Positions 16,828-24,855 of a DNA stretch of 64,000 nucleotides are shown here, piece by piece. How positions within the stretch are numbered: the first letter of the stretch is position 1; every line of letters starts with the position of its first letter. The translations under genes and the position numbers were made by a program. The notes beneath the pieces are model-generated. The model was not told the origin of the DNA and ran no database searches. It worked only from the letters and a program-made list of their open reading frames with translations. Source of the DNA: an uncultured Clostridia bacterium (GTDB lineage Bacteria; Bacillota; Clostridia; Christensenellales; UBA1242); contig CAKVLR010000002.1 of the NCBI GenBank assembly GCA_934757855.1, positions 186,001-250,000 on the forward strand, given 5' to 3'.

Positions 16828-17406
16828 TTACATTTTGTTTTGATTTTGCACTTTTGCTTTCGCTTTTTCTGATTCGCTGGCGCAATTTTCTTCATTTTGC
16901 GTAAACTCGACAATTTTCGTTTGCTTTGATGTGTGTAATTTTTTCATACACGCACGCGCAACAGGTTGTACAATCAATGTTTCTATCCAAAACACAACAA
17001 AGAAATTTCTAGGCCAAGCAATCAAAAGGTCGCTAAAAATTTTGGTTGTAACACTACCGCTTAAAATTTCGCCCCACAAAAGCCCTACAAATGTCATCAA
17101 AAATGACATAGCAGTTACAGCAAAAATAATACGGAACCAAATTCTTGCGTTAAAGCCGTCCGTTTCCCCGCCGAATTTTTTACACATAAATATAGCAAAT
17201 GGACCTGCAATAAAGTTTTCTAGTAGCATTGCAATCACAAAGAATAATGGCCACGAATATAAAATATTCAGTAAAATTTGCCCATTTATCGTACCAAACG
17301 AAAGTGAAATATTAAATGTAGCCATTAGTAGCGAAGTAATACCAGCAATTATACTGCCATAAAACAGTCCCTCGCGCTTTGTTTGTGGTAATCTACTTTC
17401 TTGCAT
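16828..17406 (-). CDS. DUF2798-type membrane protein (two repeats)
   Basis: 192 residues from the ATG at 17406, which has AAAGGAG 6 nt upstream; the longer reading frame to 17478 runs through a terminator and is not used. Four membrane helices form two tandem copies of the DUF2798 pattern: EGLFYGSIIAG...LLENFIAGPFA and RIIFAVTAMSF...IETLIVQPVA. A charged, Ala/Lys-rich tail follows. The function of DUF2798 is not established. The gene has a leader with promoter (17508-17536) and an intrinsic terminator immediately upstream, so its expression is probably controlled by attenuation. Divergent from the ferritin-like gene. Confidence 0.8.
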   Translation of the reverse strand: MQESRLPQTKREGLFYGSIIAGITSLLMATFNISLSFGTINGQILLNILYSWPLFFVIAMLLENFIAGPFAIFMCKKFGGETDGFNARIWFRIIFAVTAMSFLMTFVGLLWGEILSGSVTTKIFSDLLIAWPRNFFVVFWIETLIVQPVARACMKKLHTSKQTKIVEFTQNEENCASESEKAKAKVQNQNKM

Positions 17407-17436
17407 ATTAATCTCCTTTTTGTAAAATTTCGTGAG

Positions 17437-17476
17437 AAAAAAAGAAAGCGCAAGCCCAATACAACTGGACTTACGC
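17437..17476 (-). terminator. Terminator/attenuator in the leader of the DUF2798 gene
   Basis: Minus strand GCGTAAGTCC pairs with GGGCTTGCGC (10 bp, two G-U pairs, 9-nt loop) and is followed by TTTCTTTTTTT. It lies 30 bp upstream of the DUF2798 start codon and about 25-30 bp after the predicted transcription start, with no gene upstream on this strand. A competing hairpin GCAAA/TTTGC overlaps its left arm. Confidence 0.8.
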
Positions 17477-17507
17477 AAAACTATTTGCTACACGCTGATA
17501 TCTTTAT

Positions 17508-17536
17508 ATTTTAACAAATCGAATTATATTTTTCAA
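17508..17536 (-). promoter_or_regulatory. Promoter of the DUF2798 gene
   Basis: TTGAAA (17531-17536), 17-bp spacer, TAAAAT (17508-17513) on the minus strand. Confidence 0.65.
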
Positions 17537-17651
17537 GCATTTTTAAAAAAATTTTAGTAAATTTTCGTTTTCTTATATGTAAAATATAGTAAAAATGTAA
17601 CAAAACGCATATTTTTTTGCAAAAAGCAAACAACAATCAATGGAGGTTGAA

Positions 17652-18092
17652 ATGGAAGAAAAAGACTTTAAATTACTCACCAGTATGTATCAAAATTGCA
17701 AAACCGCTATTCAAAGTATTGCCGACATTGAATCAAGTGTCGAAAACGAGGACTTGCGCGCAGAACTTCGTGAGCAATCTAGTGATTATGCTGATTTTGC
17801 AGAAAAATTGACAAAATTTAATACTGGCGACCAAACTTTACCCGATAACAACTTTTTTGAAAAGGCGCGCTTGTGGACTTCGATTAAGATGACCACCCTT
17901 ACTGACAAGTCAACAAGACACCTTGCAGAAATGTTGTTACTAGGTACGGTTATGGGTACTTTGCAGTGCTACAAAGATTTGAGCGATTTTCGCGACTGCG
18001 ACAAAGAATTGCTTGTTTTGTGTGGCGACTTGCAAAAAATGGAGGAAAAACATTTCAATTACTTAAAAATGTTTCTTCAAAAAGATATTTAA
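17652..18092 (+). CDS. Ferritin-like helical protein (DUF2383-type)
   Basis: 146 residues from the ATG at 17652, chosen because GGAGG sits 5 nt upstream (an ATG at 17640 overlaps this site). The sequence is all-helical and matches a small protein common in Clostridia: LLTSMYQNCKTAIQSI, a central hydrophobic IKMTTLTDKSTRHLAEMLLLG, a short CYKDL segment and a final MEEKHFNYLKMFL. The HLAEM and EEKHF motifs recall the E/H metal ligands of four-helix ferritin-like folds, but metal binding is inferred. Followed by a perfect terminator and so monocistronic. Role unknown, possibly spore coat or stress. Confidence 0.75.
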   Translation: MEEKDFKLLTSMYQNCKTAIQSIADIESSVENEDLRAELREQSSDYADFAEKLTKFNTGDQTLPDNNFFEKARLWTSIKMTTLTDKSTRHLAEMLLLGTVMGTLQCYKDLSDFRDCDKELLVLCGDLQKMEEKHFNYLKMFLQKDI

Positions 18093-18102
18093 CATCACCT
18101 TC

Positions 18103-18130
18103 AAACTGTGGAAAAAATCCACAGTTTTTT
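18103..18130 (+). terminator. Terminator of the ferritin-like gene
   Basis: AAACTGTGGA/TCCACAGTTT (18103-18127), 10 bp with 5-nt loop, ending in a T run. Confidence 0.9.
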
Positions 18131-18263
18131 AATTAAAAAATTATCGTATTTAAAGTTACATTTTATATTTAAAATTTAGGCAAGCAAAAAATTTGTATTT
18201 TGTATTAACTGTTACACAACTAAAACACCAAAACTTAGATAAGCAATCAACAATTAATTATGA

Positions 18264-18296
18264 ACAAAAAAGAACTAGACTTTTCCTAATTCTTTT
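18264..18296 (-). terminator. Terminator downstream of acpP
   Basis: Minus strand 11-bp stem AAAAGAATTAG/CTAGTTCTTTT (one U-G pair), 7-nt loop, then T-rich tail. A second hairpin (18303-18333) lies between it and the acpP stop codon. Confidence 0.65.
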
Positions 18297-18340
18297 AAAT
18301 ATTACACCAGCTTTAAAAGTTGTAACCAGTGTATTCAATT

Positions 18341-18577
18341 TTATTTTGCGTTAACTTTTGCTTCCACATAATCAACTAATTTGCCGATAGTGTCCAAACC
18401 CTTTGCATCTTCATCAGGAACGGAAATTTGATACTTATCCTCCAAAGCAATCAACATTTCCACCATATCAAGTGAGTCGGTGTGCAAATCTTCAACAATG
18501 CGAGAGTCGCGAGTAATAGTACCTTTATCAATATTTAATTGCTCTGCAAGCAACTCAGTAACTTCATCAAAAATCAT
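18341..18577 (-). CDS. acpP: Acyl carrier protein
   Basis: 78 residues, small and acidic, the carrier of growing acyl chains in type II fatty-acid synthesis. The phosphopantetheine attachment serine is in HTDSLDMVEM (about residue 39, the DSLD motif), in the expected position before helix II. It is monocistronic, with a strong ribosome binding site (AGGAGAAAGGA) and no other fatty-acid gene adjacent in this window. An AT-rich -10 (TATAAT) lies within 30 bp of the ribosome binding site. Confidence 0.96.
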   Translation of the reverse strand: MIFDEVTELLAEQLNIDKGTITRDSRIVEDLHTDSLDMVEMLIALEDKYQISVPDEDAKGLDTIGKLVDYVEAKVNAK

Positions 18578-18779
18578 TGTTCTGTCCTTTCTCCTTTTCT
18601 ATAATATAATATTATATAGCATAAAAAAAGCGAAAAGTAAAGTAAAAAGCCAAAATTATAGCAAATATACAACTTTTAAAAGTTGTGTTAATTTTATCTA
18701 AATGTAAAAAAATAAGCAAATACTGAAATTTTATTTAAGTAATCCTTTTGAAACTAAAATTGTAATATATTAATTTTTG

Positions 18780-18841
18780 CTACATACTGACAAATTTAAG
18801 TCAGTAACTCACGAAATTTTGTCACTATGTAGTATTTTTTT
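18780..18841 (+). repeat. Imperfect palindrome with T tract (dispersed element)
   Basis: CTACATA/TATGTAG (18780-18786, 18826-18832), a C-C mismatch, then TGACAAA/TTTGTCA, and a T run from 18834. No + strand gene ends here, so it is not an obvious terminator. It shares TTTGTCACTATGT with the hairpin at 56957-56995. Confidence 0.5.
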
Positions 18842-18976
18842 GATTGTCTAGGAAACAAAAAATTTTTATCATACTAATAATAGTAAATCACTAAATACAC
18901 AAATAATACCTAATTTTACCTATATTTTTTACGATAAATTATTATATTTTTAACTATTTTTTTATATAATTAAATA

Positions 18977-19024
18977 CAAAAAAGGCTAAAATATAGATTT
19001 TTCCATATTTTTACTAGCCTTTTT
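18977..19024 (-). terminator. Terminator of the SpoIIQ-like gene
   Basis: Minus strand GGCTA...TAGCC with an AAAAATAT/ATATTTT inner stem, followed by TTTTTTG; directly after the stop codon. Confidence 0.75.
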
Positions 19025-19026
19025 GA

Positions 19027-19614
19027 CTATTTTTCTGCTATGTCAAGATACAATGCAGGGTCAACGAGTTCGTTATTGAGCAAAACTTCTAGGTGTAAGT
19101 GCGCGCCATCGCCCGCCTCGGACTTTGCAGTGTTGCCAACTTTACCAATAACACTCCCTTTTTTCACAACATCACCAGTTTTTACAGGCACATCGCTAGC
19201 AAGTGAGGCATACACAACCGTTATTCCACCACCAACATCAAGTTTTACAATATTGCCCATAAGATAGTTGTAAGTAACTTCGGTGATTTTTCCGTCCATT
19301 ACTGCATAAACATCAGTGCCTTCTTCCGCAGAAAAATCTACCGCCTTGTGCGCTTGCCAAAGTTTCAAAGTCTTGTTGTATTTTAGCGCAGTATTTGAGT
19401 AATCTTTAATCAAAGCAAGGTCGCTAACAGGGTTTGAAAATTTTACCACATCTACATCAACTGGGTTAAAGTCCTCGTTATCTGCTGGTTTTGGCTTATT
19501 TACACACGCCAAAGTCACCACCAATACTAAAAGCGCAATACTAAGCGTAAGCCCTACCCAATAACCATATTTTTTGAAAAATTTTGAAATTGCTGAATTT
19601 TTGTTTGCTTGCAT
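19027..19614 (-). CDS. Membrane-anchored M23-family peptidase-like protein, SpoIIQ-like
   Basis: 195 residues from ATG 19614 (AGGAGG upstream). A cytoplasmic basic N-terminus, one membrane helix (about residues 19-40, VGLTLSIALLVLVVTLACV) and an external LytM/M23 domain. The zinc set is present: HKAVDF (His and Asp ligands) and HLHLEV, so it could be an active endopeptidase, unlike Bacillus SpoIIQ which lacks the first His. Length and topology match SpoIIQ, the forespore membrane partner of SpoIIIAH, but also other M23 proteins. A YwmB-like gene is divergent upstream, echoing the ywmB-spoIIQ neighbourhood of Bacillus. Assignment is inference. Confidence 0.72.
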   Translation of the reverse strand: MQANKNSAISKFFKKYGYWVGLTLSIALLVLVVTLACVNKPKPADNEDFNPVDVDVVKFSNPVSDLALIKDYSNTALKYNKTLKLWQAHKAVDFSAEEGTDVYAVMDGKITEVTYNYLMGNIVKLDVGGGITVVYASLASDVPVKTGDVVKKGSVIGKVGNTAKSEAGDGAHLHLEVLLNNELVDPALYLDIAEK

Positions 19615-19735
19615 TTTCCTTTCCTCCTCTGCCAACAATGATAGACAAATAAAATTTATTTAAACATTATTTTTAAAAATTTTTTTAGTTTATTAAATTC
19701 TTTTCGTGTCTATAATATTTGCAAAGGTAGGGCTT

Positions 19736-20200
19736 ATGGCAAAATACATCTCTATATTATTTATAATGTGCGTAATATTATTTTGCACACCACAATATAC
19801 GCTTGCAAATTTAGCGTGCGATTATGACGGAACTTTTTATATTTATACATATCAATATTACACCTCATCTGATACCTTTACTATAAAAAACGGTAAAAGT
19901 AATATAATCAGTTGCGACTGCAAAAATAGCATAAAATTACTAAATAAATTAGATAAAAATAAAATCACCGGTATGAGCATACGCACAATAGGTAACTCGC
20001 AAACTGTTTCAAATTTAATCAAAAACACCAAAACTACTATAAAATATAGTGAAAAAGTGCAAAATATTGCGTTTTTTTATGGTTTTTCACCACTTTTCAA
20101 AGATTACACAACATACGATAGTGAAAAAATTAATATACAAATATCCTTGAAAAATAATGAAATAAATATCGGCGTACCATTGATTTTAGGTAGCATATAA
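19736..20200 (+). CDS. Secreted YwmB-like small protein
   Basis: 154 residues from ATG 19736 (AGGTAGGG upstream). A clear signal peptide (MAKYISILFIMCVILFC...YTLA) precedes a soluble domain. The end of the protein, YGFSPLFKDY...INIQISLKNNEINIGVPLILGSI, resembles the conserved end of YwmB-family proteins (GYSP...NLQ...GTPI). No enzymatic motif. Two Cys (CDC) near residue 60 and one near 37 might form a disulfide. It is divergent from the SpoIIQ-like gene, consistent with a sporulation-related exported role, but this is weak evidence. Perfect terminator follows. Confidence 0.55.
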   Translation: MAKYISILFIMCVILFCTPQYTLANLACDYDGTFYIYTYQYYTSSDTFTIKNGKSNIISCDCKNSIKLLNKLDKNKITGMSIRTIGNSQTVSNLIKNTKTTIKYSEKVQNIAFFYGFSPLFKDYTTYDSEKINIQISLKNNEINIGVPLILGSI

Positions 20201-20204
20201 AAAT

Positions 20205-20246
20205 AAAAAAGTTGCAAGATTTGTTAGAAGCAACTTTTTATTTTTG
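20205..20246 (+). terminator. Terminator of the YwmB-like gene
   Basis: AAAAGTTGC/GCAACTTTT (9 bp, 20206-20238) followed by T-rich tail. Confidence 0.9.
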
Positions 20247-20409
20247 ATTTAATTCATTAATAATTATACACAAAATAAATATTTATACATATTTATGTTT
20301 TCACAAATTGTTTAAATTTCTTGTTAAAAAAGCATTAAATAATATCGAAAAAATACGCAAAAAATTAACTATTTATTTAACTAAATTTATATTTTTTATT
20401 ATCAAATTA

Positions 20410-21072
20410 TTACAACTTTTTTACATCTTTTGAATCGTGGATTTGTTTAGGTCCAACCCAATTTGTAGAGCATTTTAGTTTGAGTGCTGGTTTACCAAAA
20501 GGAATACGGTCAAATACTTTGTTGTAGTGTGGCAATTTTTGCTCAATAATTTGCCAAGCCTCTTGCCCGCTACTTACTCCCCAAATTTTATCTTCAAAAT
20601 CATAGCGTCGCGAGTTGTCCAACACGGTGTTTGCAAGTTTCGCACTCCAACCTTCCACATTTTCGTATGCAATAATTAATCTACCAGTTTTCCAAGCGGC
20701 ACTTACCTCATTTAGAGTACCACTACCACCACCAAGTGCAATCACAACCTCACTATTCGCCACAATTATATCACGCGCCAAATCAATACCAGTTGGTATC
20801 AAAATATCAGCAAAGTCGTTTGCAGTTTCAAATCCATAAGAAGGTAACACCGCAATAGTGTCGCCTTCGCGGTATTTATCACTAGCGTGCGCGCCAGCGA
20901 ACACGGCACGCATTACCCCTCTACCGCCACCACTCAGCACTCTACAACCGTTATCAACCAAAGTTTTACCCAAATCAAATGCCAAGTCCCATTTTAACCT
21001 ATCCTCTGTGTCACACTCTTTTTGCGAGCAAGCAGCGTTGCCCACTACCGAAACAATTAATCTTCTTTCCAT
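20410..21072 (-). CDS. TIGR00725-family SLOG protein (MoCo-carrier/LOG-like)
   Basis: 220 residues from ATG 21072 (GGAG 9 nt upstream; an upstream ATG at 21087 has no ribosome binding site). Rossmann-like SLOG fold with the glycine-rich GGGRGVM (about residue 52) and GGGSGTLNE (about 115) nucleotide-phosphate loops. TIGR00725 proteins include putative molybdopterin carriers and relatives of cytokinin-activating LOG. The PGGxGTxxE glutamate is present as GSGTLNE. A short divergent C-terminal extension (KQIHDSKDVKKL) is unique. No molybdenum genes nearby, so function is unclear. Confidence 0.82.
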   Translation of the reverse strand: MERRLIVSVVGNAACSQKECDTEDRLKWDLAFDLGKTLVDNGCRVLSGGGRGVMRAVFAGAHASDKYREGDTIAVLPSYGFETANDFADILIPTGIDLARDIIVANSEVVIALGGGSGTLNEVSAAWKTGRLIIAYENVEGWSAKLANTVLDNSRRYDFEDKIWGVSSGQEAWQIIEQKLPHYNKVFDRIPFGKPALKLKCSTNWVGPKQIHDSKDVKKL

Positions 21073-21210
21073 TTTTAGCATCTCCATTTTTAGTATTTAC
21101 AAGTAATTTTATTTTATCAAAATTTTTGCATTTTGTATAGCAAATTACTTTAAATTAGCCAAATTTTCAAAATTTTTAGTTAAAATAAAACAAAAACCAG
21201 TACTATTCAA

Positions 21211-21228
21211 GGTACTATGCAATGTTTT
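21211..21228 (+). repeat. 18-bp segment shared with the hairpin at 57938
   Basis: GGTACTATGCAATGTTTT occurs here and again at 57938-57955 inside a perfect palindrome. Here only one arm is present, downstream of the small membrane protein gene (minus strand), next to a weak AGTAC/GTACT hairpin. Confidence 0.6.
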
Positions 21229-21268
21229 CAAACAAAAAAGCAAGGCCAACTGCCCTACTTTTCAAAAC

Positions 21269-21604
21269 TTAAAAGCGCTCGTATTCTTTAATTTTTTGTT
21301 GCACTTCATTTTGCTTTTTATCTAAACTTTGCAAAACTTGCTTGCGCGCTTTTACTTGTTTTCCATATACCCCACCGCAAACCGCAATAGCGGAGAGCGC
21401 AGTTGCTCCTAGCAAAATATCATTTGTGATTACAAAAGCACACGATATTGCACAAGTAATCACAGTACCCACGCATAGCGCTTCAGTTGCGATAGGCTGT
21501 TCGGAAATCTCTTGTTTTTCTCTATTTAATTTGAAATTTTCAAAATATAAATCGTTAATATGGTGAGTATCGTCCGAACTATGATGTCCAGAATCAGCGT
21601 CCAT
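21269..21604 (-). CDS. Small membrane protein with His/Asp-rich N-terminus
   Basis: 111 residues. A polar N-terminus with HH repeats (GHHSSDDTHH), two adjacent membrane helices (about residues 43-80: VGTVITCAISCAFVITND, then ILLGATALSAIAVCGG) and a basic, coiled-coil-like C-terminus ending KKQNEVQQKIKEYERF. The ATG has AAGGAG 8-9 nt upstream. It starts 14 bp after the cysS stop codon and is probably translated from the same message. I recognise no family. Confidence 0.7.
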   Translation of the reverse strand: MDADSGHHSSDDTHHINDLYFENFKLNREKQEISEQPIATEALCVGTVITCAISCAFVITNDILLGATALSAIAVCGGVYGKQVKARKQVLQSLDKKQNEVQQKIKEYERF

Positions 21605-21618
21605 AAAAAGTCATCTCC

Positions 21619-23064
21619 TTAATTTAATTTATAACTAGTTGTGCCGTCTTTATTATCCATAATTTCAGCACCTAAGTCAATAATTCTTTGTTTAATTTCA
21701 TCGGCTTTCGCCCAATTTTTCTCCTTGCGGAATTGATTACGCTCAGCAATCAAAGCCTCAATTTCTTCCGCACGGTTGTCCTGTTTCTTCTCTTCGTAAA
21801 GTGAATCAAAACACTTAAAAATCTTGTCAATTTTGGTTAAAAATGACTCAATTTCTTGCTTATTTTGCTCGTTATATTCGTGATTTAACACCACTGGATT
21901 TGCTTCTTTGATAAAATCAAAGAGTGATGCAATCGCGTTTGGTGTATTGAGGTCATCATTCATTTCTTGCTCAAAATTTGCAATAAATTTGTCCAAATTT
22001 GCCTTTAATTCCTCATTGTAAGCAGTGCCAGCATTACGTTTTAAATTGTAAATAAAGTTGTCAATTCGCTCCAAGCCCGCCTCGCTAGATTTAATTACGC
22101 TAGCGCCAAATTTTACAGGGCTACGGTAGTGACTGCTCGCAAAAAACCACCTCAAAGCACGCGTACCGAACTGCTCAACTGCATCTTCGATAGTCACAAA
22201 ATTGCCTTTTGATTTGCTCATTTTTTGTCCATCTTCAGCCAAAAGCATACCTGAGTGAACCCAGTAATTTACAGGTTTATCACAACCCAAAGCCACACTT
22301 TGCGCGATTTCATTTTCGTGGTGAGGAAAAGCGAGTTCCCTACCGCCACCGTGAATATCAAAGGTACTGCCTAGATATTTTGTACTCATAATAGTACATT
22401 CAATGTGCCACCCTGGGTAACCTTGCCCCCAAGGACTGTTCCAGCGCAAAACCGAGTTGTCTTGAGCCTTTTTCCATACGGTAAAGTCGTAAGGGCTGTG
22501 CTTACCTTCTTTTACTTCAATCCTAGCGCCCGCATTTAACGCATCAAGTGTGTTTCCACTCAAAATACCGTAATTTTTGATTTTCGTCACATCAAGGAAC
22601 ACATCGCCGTTTAATTCGTAAGCGTAGCCTGTGTCAATCATTTTTTGTACGGCTTCAATGATTTCCACTATATGCCCAGTCGCACGCGGTGAAATATTTG
22701 GTCTAGCGCAACGCAACAAGTCCAAAAAGTGCCAAAGCGTGCAAATATTCATATCGATTAGTTCCATAGGGTGCATTTTCATTTCTTTGGCTTTGAGTTG
22801 AATTTTGTCCTCGCCTTGGTCAGCATCACCCACAATACTACCAACATCGGTAATATTGCGCACATAAAACACGCGGTAGCCCAAATATTCAAGATACGAT
22901 TTCAACACATCATACCCAACATAAGTGCGCGCGTGCCCCAAATGTGGTGGCATATACACAGTCACGCCACACACATACATCTTTACTTCCTCAGGGTCAA
23001 TCGGCACAAAAAGTTGCTTATCGCGCGAAAGCGTGTTGTAAAGCATCAATTTATTTTCTATCAT
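21619..23064 (-). CDS. cysS: Cysteinyl-tRNA synthetase
   Basis: Class I enzyme charging tRNA-Cys. 481 residues from ATG 23064 (AAGGAA upstream). The HIGH motif is HLGHARTYV, the zinc ligands come from CGVT (Cys), HIECTIMS (Cys) and FPHHENE (His/Glu), and KMSKS (about residue 275) is intact. The C-terminal part is helical and short, normal for the family, including a DALIA-like anticodon region. Nothing unusual. No T-box leader is seen upstream. Confidence 0.96.
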   Translation of the reverse strand: MIENKLMLYNTLSRDKQLFVPIDPEEVKMYVCGVTVYMPPHLGHARTYVGYDVLKSYLEYLGYRVFYVRNITDVGSIVGDADQGEDKIQLKAKEMKMHPMELIDMNICTLWHFLDLLRCARPNISPRATGHIVEIIEAVQKMIDTGYAYELNGDVFLDVTKIKNYGILSGNTLDALNAGARIEVKEGKHSPYDFTVWKKAQDNSVLRWNSPWGQGYPGWHIECTIMSTKYLGSTFDIHGGGRELAFPHHENEIAQSVALGCDKPVNYWVHSGMLLAEDGQKMSKSKGNFVTIEDAVEQFGTRALRWFFASSHYRSPVKFGASVIKSSEAGLERIDNFIYNLKRNAGTAYNEELKANLDKFIANFEQEMNDDLNTPNAIASLFDFIKEANPVVLNHEYNEQNKQEIESFLTKIDKIFKCFDSLYEEKKQDNRAEEIEALIAERNQFRKEKNWAKADEIKQRIIDLGAEIMDNKDGTTSYKLN

Positions 23065-23131
23065 TAACAAATTCCTTTTTAGTAATTATATTTATGATTT
23101 TTATTTCAAATTTGTATAAATTAGATTTTAA

Positions 23132-24718
23132 TTAGTTTGTCATTTTTTCCAAATACTCATCGTAACTGCACATTCTGTCAATCAACTTGCCGTCTTTAAT
23201 TTCAAATACGCGGTTTGCAACACTTTGCGCGAGTTCGTGGTCGTGAGTACTAAAAAGCATTGCGCCCTTAAAGTCAGTCATACCCTCATTTAGAGCGGTA
23301 ATACTCTCCAAATCCAAGTGGTTGGTTGGCTGGTCCAAAATCAGCACATTCGCATTCATCACCATAAGGCGCGAAAGCATACAACGCACTTTTTCGCCAC
23401 CAGAAAGCACTTTTACCTTTTTCAACCCGTCATCGCCACTAAACAACATTCTACCCAAAAATCCGCGCAAGTATGTGCTATCTTTTTCCTTGCTGTATTG
23501 CGCAAGCCATTCTACAATATTAAAATCATTATCAAAATAACTAGAAGTGTCTTTTGGCAAATCACCTTTTATTACGGTCGTTCCCCAAGAAACTTTGCCC
23601 GAATAATCGGTAATTTCTCCACCCAAAATACTTAGTAACGCGCTTACGGCGTTTTCATTATCACCCAACACAACTACTTTGTCATCACGATTTAAACGGA
23701 AAGAAATGTTATCTAAAAGAGTTTTGCCGTCGTGTACATAAGTAAGTCTATCCGCTTCCACAATGTCTTTACCCAACTCGCGCTCATATTTAAAGTTTAC
23801 ATAAGGATATTTGCGGTTTGAGGTTGGCATTTCTTCAATTTGAATTTTATCTAGCATCTTTTTACGGCTAGTCGCCTGCTTTGCGAGTGATTTTTTCGCA
23901 CCAAAACGGCGGATAAATTCCTTCAATTCCTCAATTCGCTCTTCTTTTTTCTTGTTTTGTTGTTTAATTTGTTGTTGCATTAATTTACTAGATTCGTACC
24001 AAAAATCGTAGTTGCCCGGCCACATATTAATTTTACCATAGTCAATATCAACAGTATAAGTACTAACAGTATTTAAAAAGTGGCGGTCGTGCGATACAAC
24101 AATCACAGTTCCTGGATAATTTATGATAAATTCTTCTAGCCATTCGATACTTTTGGGGTCCATATGGTTGGTAGGCTCATCTAGTAGCAAAATATCAGGA
24201 GTACCAAAAAGTGCTTGCGCAAGCATTACTTTTACCTTAATCGCACCGTTTTGGTCCGCCATAAGCGCATAATGCAATTCTTCTGGCACGCCTAAGCCGT
24301 TTAATAACTTTCCAGCGTCCATTTCGGCGTCCCAGCCATTCATCTCGGCAAATTCCATTTCAAGAGCAGCCGCAAGATTACCATCATCTTCGGTAAAGTC
24401 CTCTTTGGCGTATAATGCATCTTTTTCTTTCATAATTTGATACAAACGCTTGTTACCCATAATGACAGTGTCCATAATACTATACTCATCAAAAGCAAAG
24501 TGGTCTTGTCGCAAAACAGACATTCTAAGTTTAGGCGGAATATCAATACTACCTTTACTGGCTTCGAGTTCGCCACTCAAAAGTTTTAAAAAAGTAGATT
24601 TTCCTGCACCATTCGCTCCTATTACACCATAACAGTTACCTGGTGTGAATTTGAGATTTACATCTTTAAATAACGGCGCTCCGCCAAAAGACAATTCCAT
24701 ATCAGTAACGGTAATCAT
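23132..24718 (-). CDS. ABC-F family ATPase with one degenerate ATP site
   Basis: 528-residue duplicated ABC ATPase without membrane domains, the architecture of ribosome-binding ABC-F proteins of the YkpA/YbiT type. Seen: NBD1 Walker A GANGAGKST and Walker B LLLDEPTNHMD, an interdomain linker of about 80 residues rich in K/R/Q, then NBD2. NBD1 signature is degenerate (DQNGA in place of LSGGQ). NBD2 has LSGGEK but no Walker A lysine (GDNENAVSA) and Walker B reads LILDQPTN, so its catalytic Glu is Gln. The two composite sites are therefore unequal: one intact (NBD1 Walker A with NBD2 signature), the other lost. Cytoplasmic; probable translation factor or antibiotic-protection role. Confidence 0.9.
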   Translation of the reverse strand: MITVTDMELSFGGAPLFKDVNLKFTPGNCYGVIGANGAGKSTFLKLLSGELEASKGSIDIPPKLRMSVLRQDHFAFDEYSIMDTVIMGNKRLYQIMKEKDALYAKEDFTEDDGNLAAALEMEFAEMNGWDAEMDAGKLLNGLGVPEELHYALMADQNGAIKVKVMLAQALFGTPDILLLDEPTNHMDPKSIEWLEEFIINYPGTVIVVSHDRHFLNTVSTYTVDIDYGKINMWPGNYDFWYESSKLMQQQIKQQNKKKEERIEELKEFIRRFGAKKSLAKQATSRKKMLDKIQIEEMPTSNRKYPYVNFKYERELGKDIVEADRLTYVHDGKTLLDNISFRLNRDDKVVVLGDNENAVSALLSILGGEITDYSGKVSWGTTVIKGDLPKDTSSYFDNDFNIVEWLAQYSKEKDSTYLRGFLGRMLFSGDDGLKKVKVLSGGEKVRCMLSRLMVMNANVLILDQPTNHLDLESITALNEGMTDFKGAMLFSTHDHELAQSVANRVFEIKDGKLIDRMCSYDEYLEKMTN

Positions 24719-24855
24719 AGGGACTCCTTTAAATTCAATTTTTAATTTTTGTAGTAAAATTTTTATTTTTTCGATATTTTTTAATGATTTTTTAGGTATT
24801 TTTTATCGCTATTTATTTTTCTTTTAAATGCATTAAAAATATATAAAAATCATTA

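Larger units (their letters stand above)
18578..19026. other. 449-bp AT-rich intergenic region upstream of acpP
   Basis: Holds the acpP promoter region, an imperfect palindrome with T tract at 18780-18841 (listed separately) and the terminator of the SpoIIQ-like gene. No ORF of coding quality and no RNA gene recognised. Confidence 0.5.

Noticed and set aside
17407..17478. N-terminal extension of the DUF2798 protein
   Set aside because: The frame runs through an intrinsic terminator hairpin; the strong ribosome binding site fixes the start at 17406.
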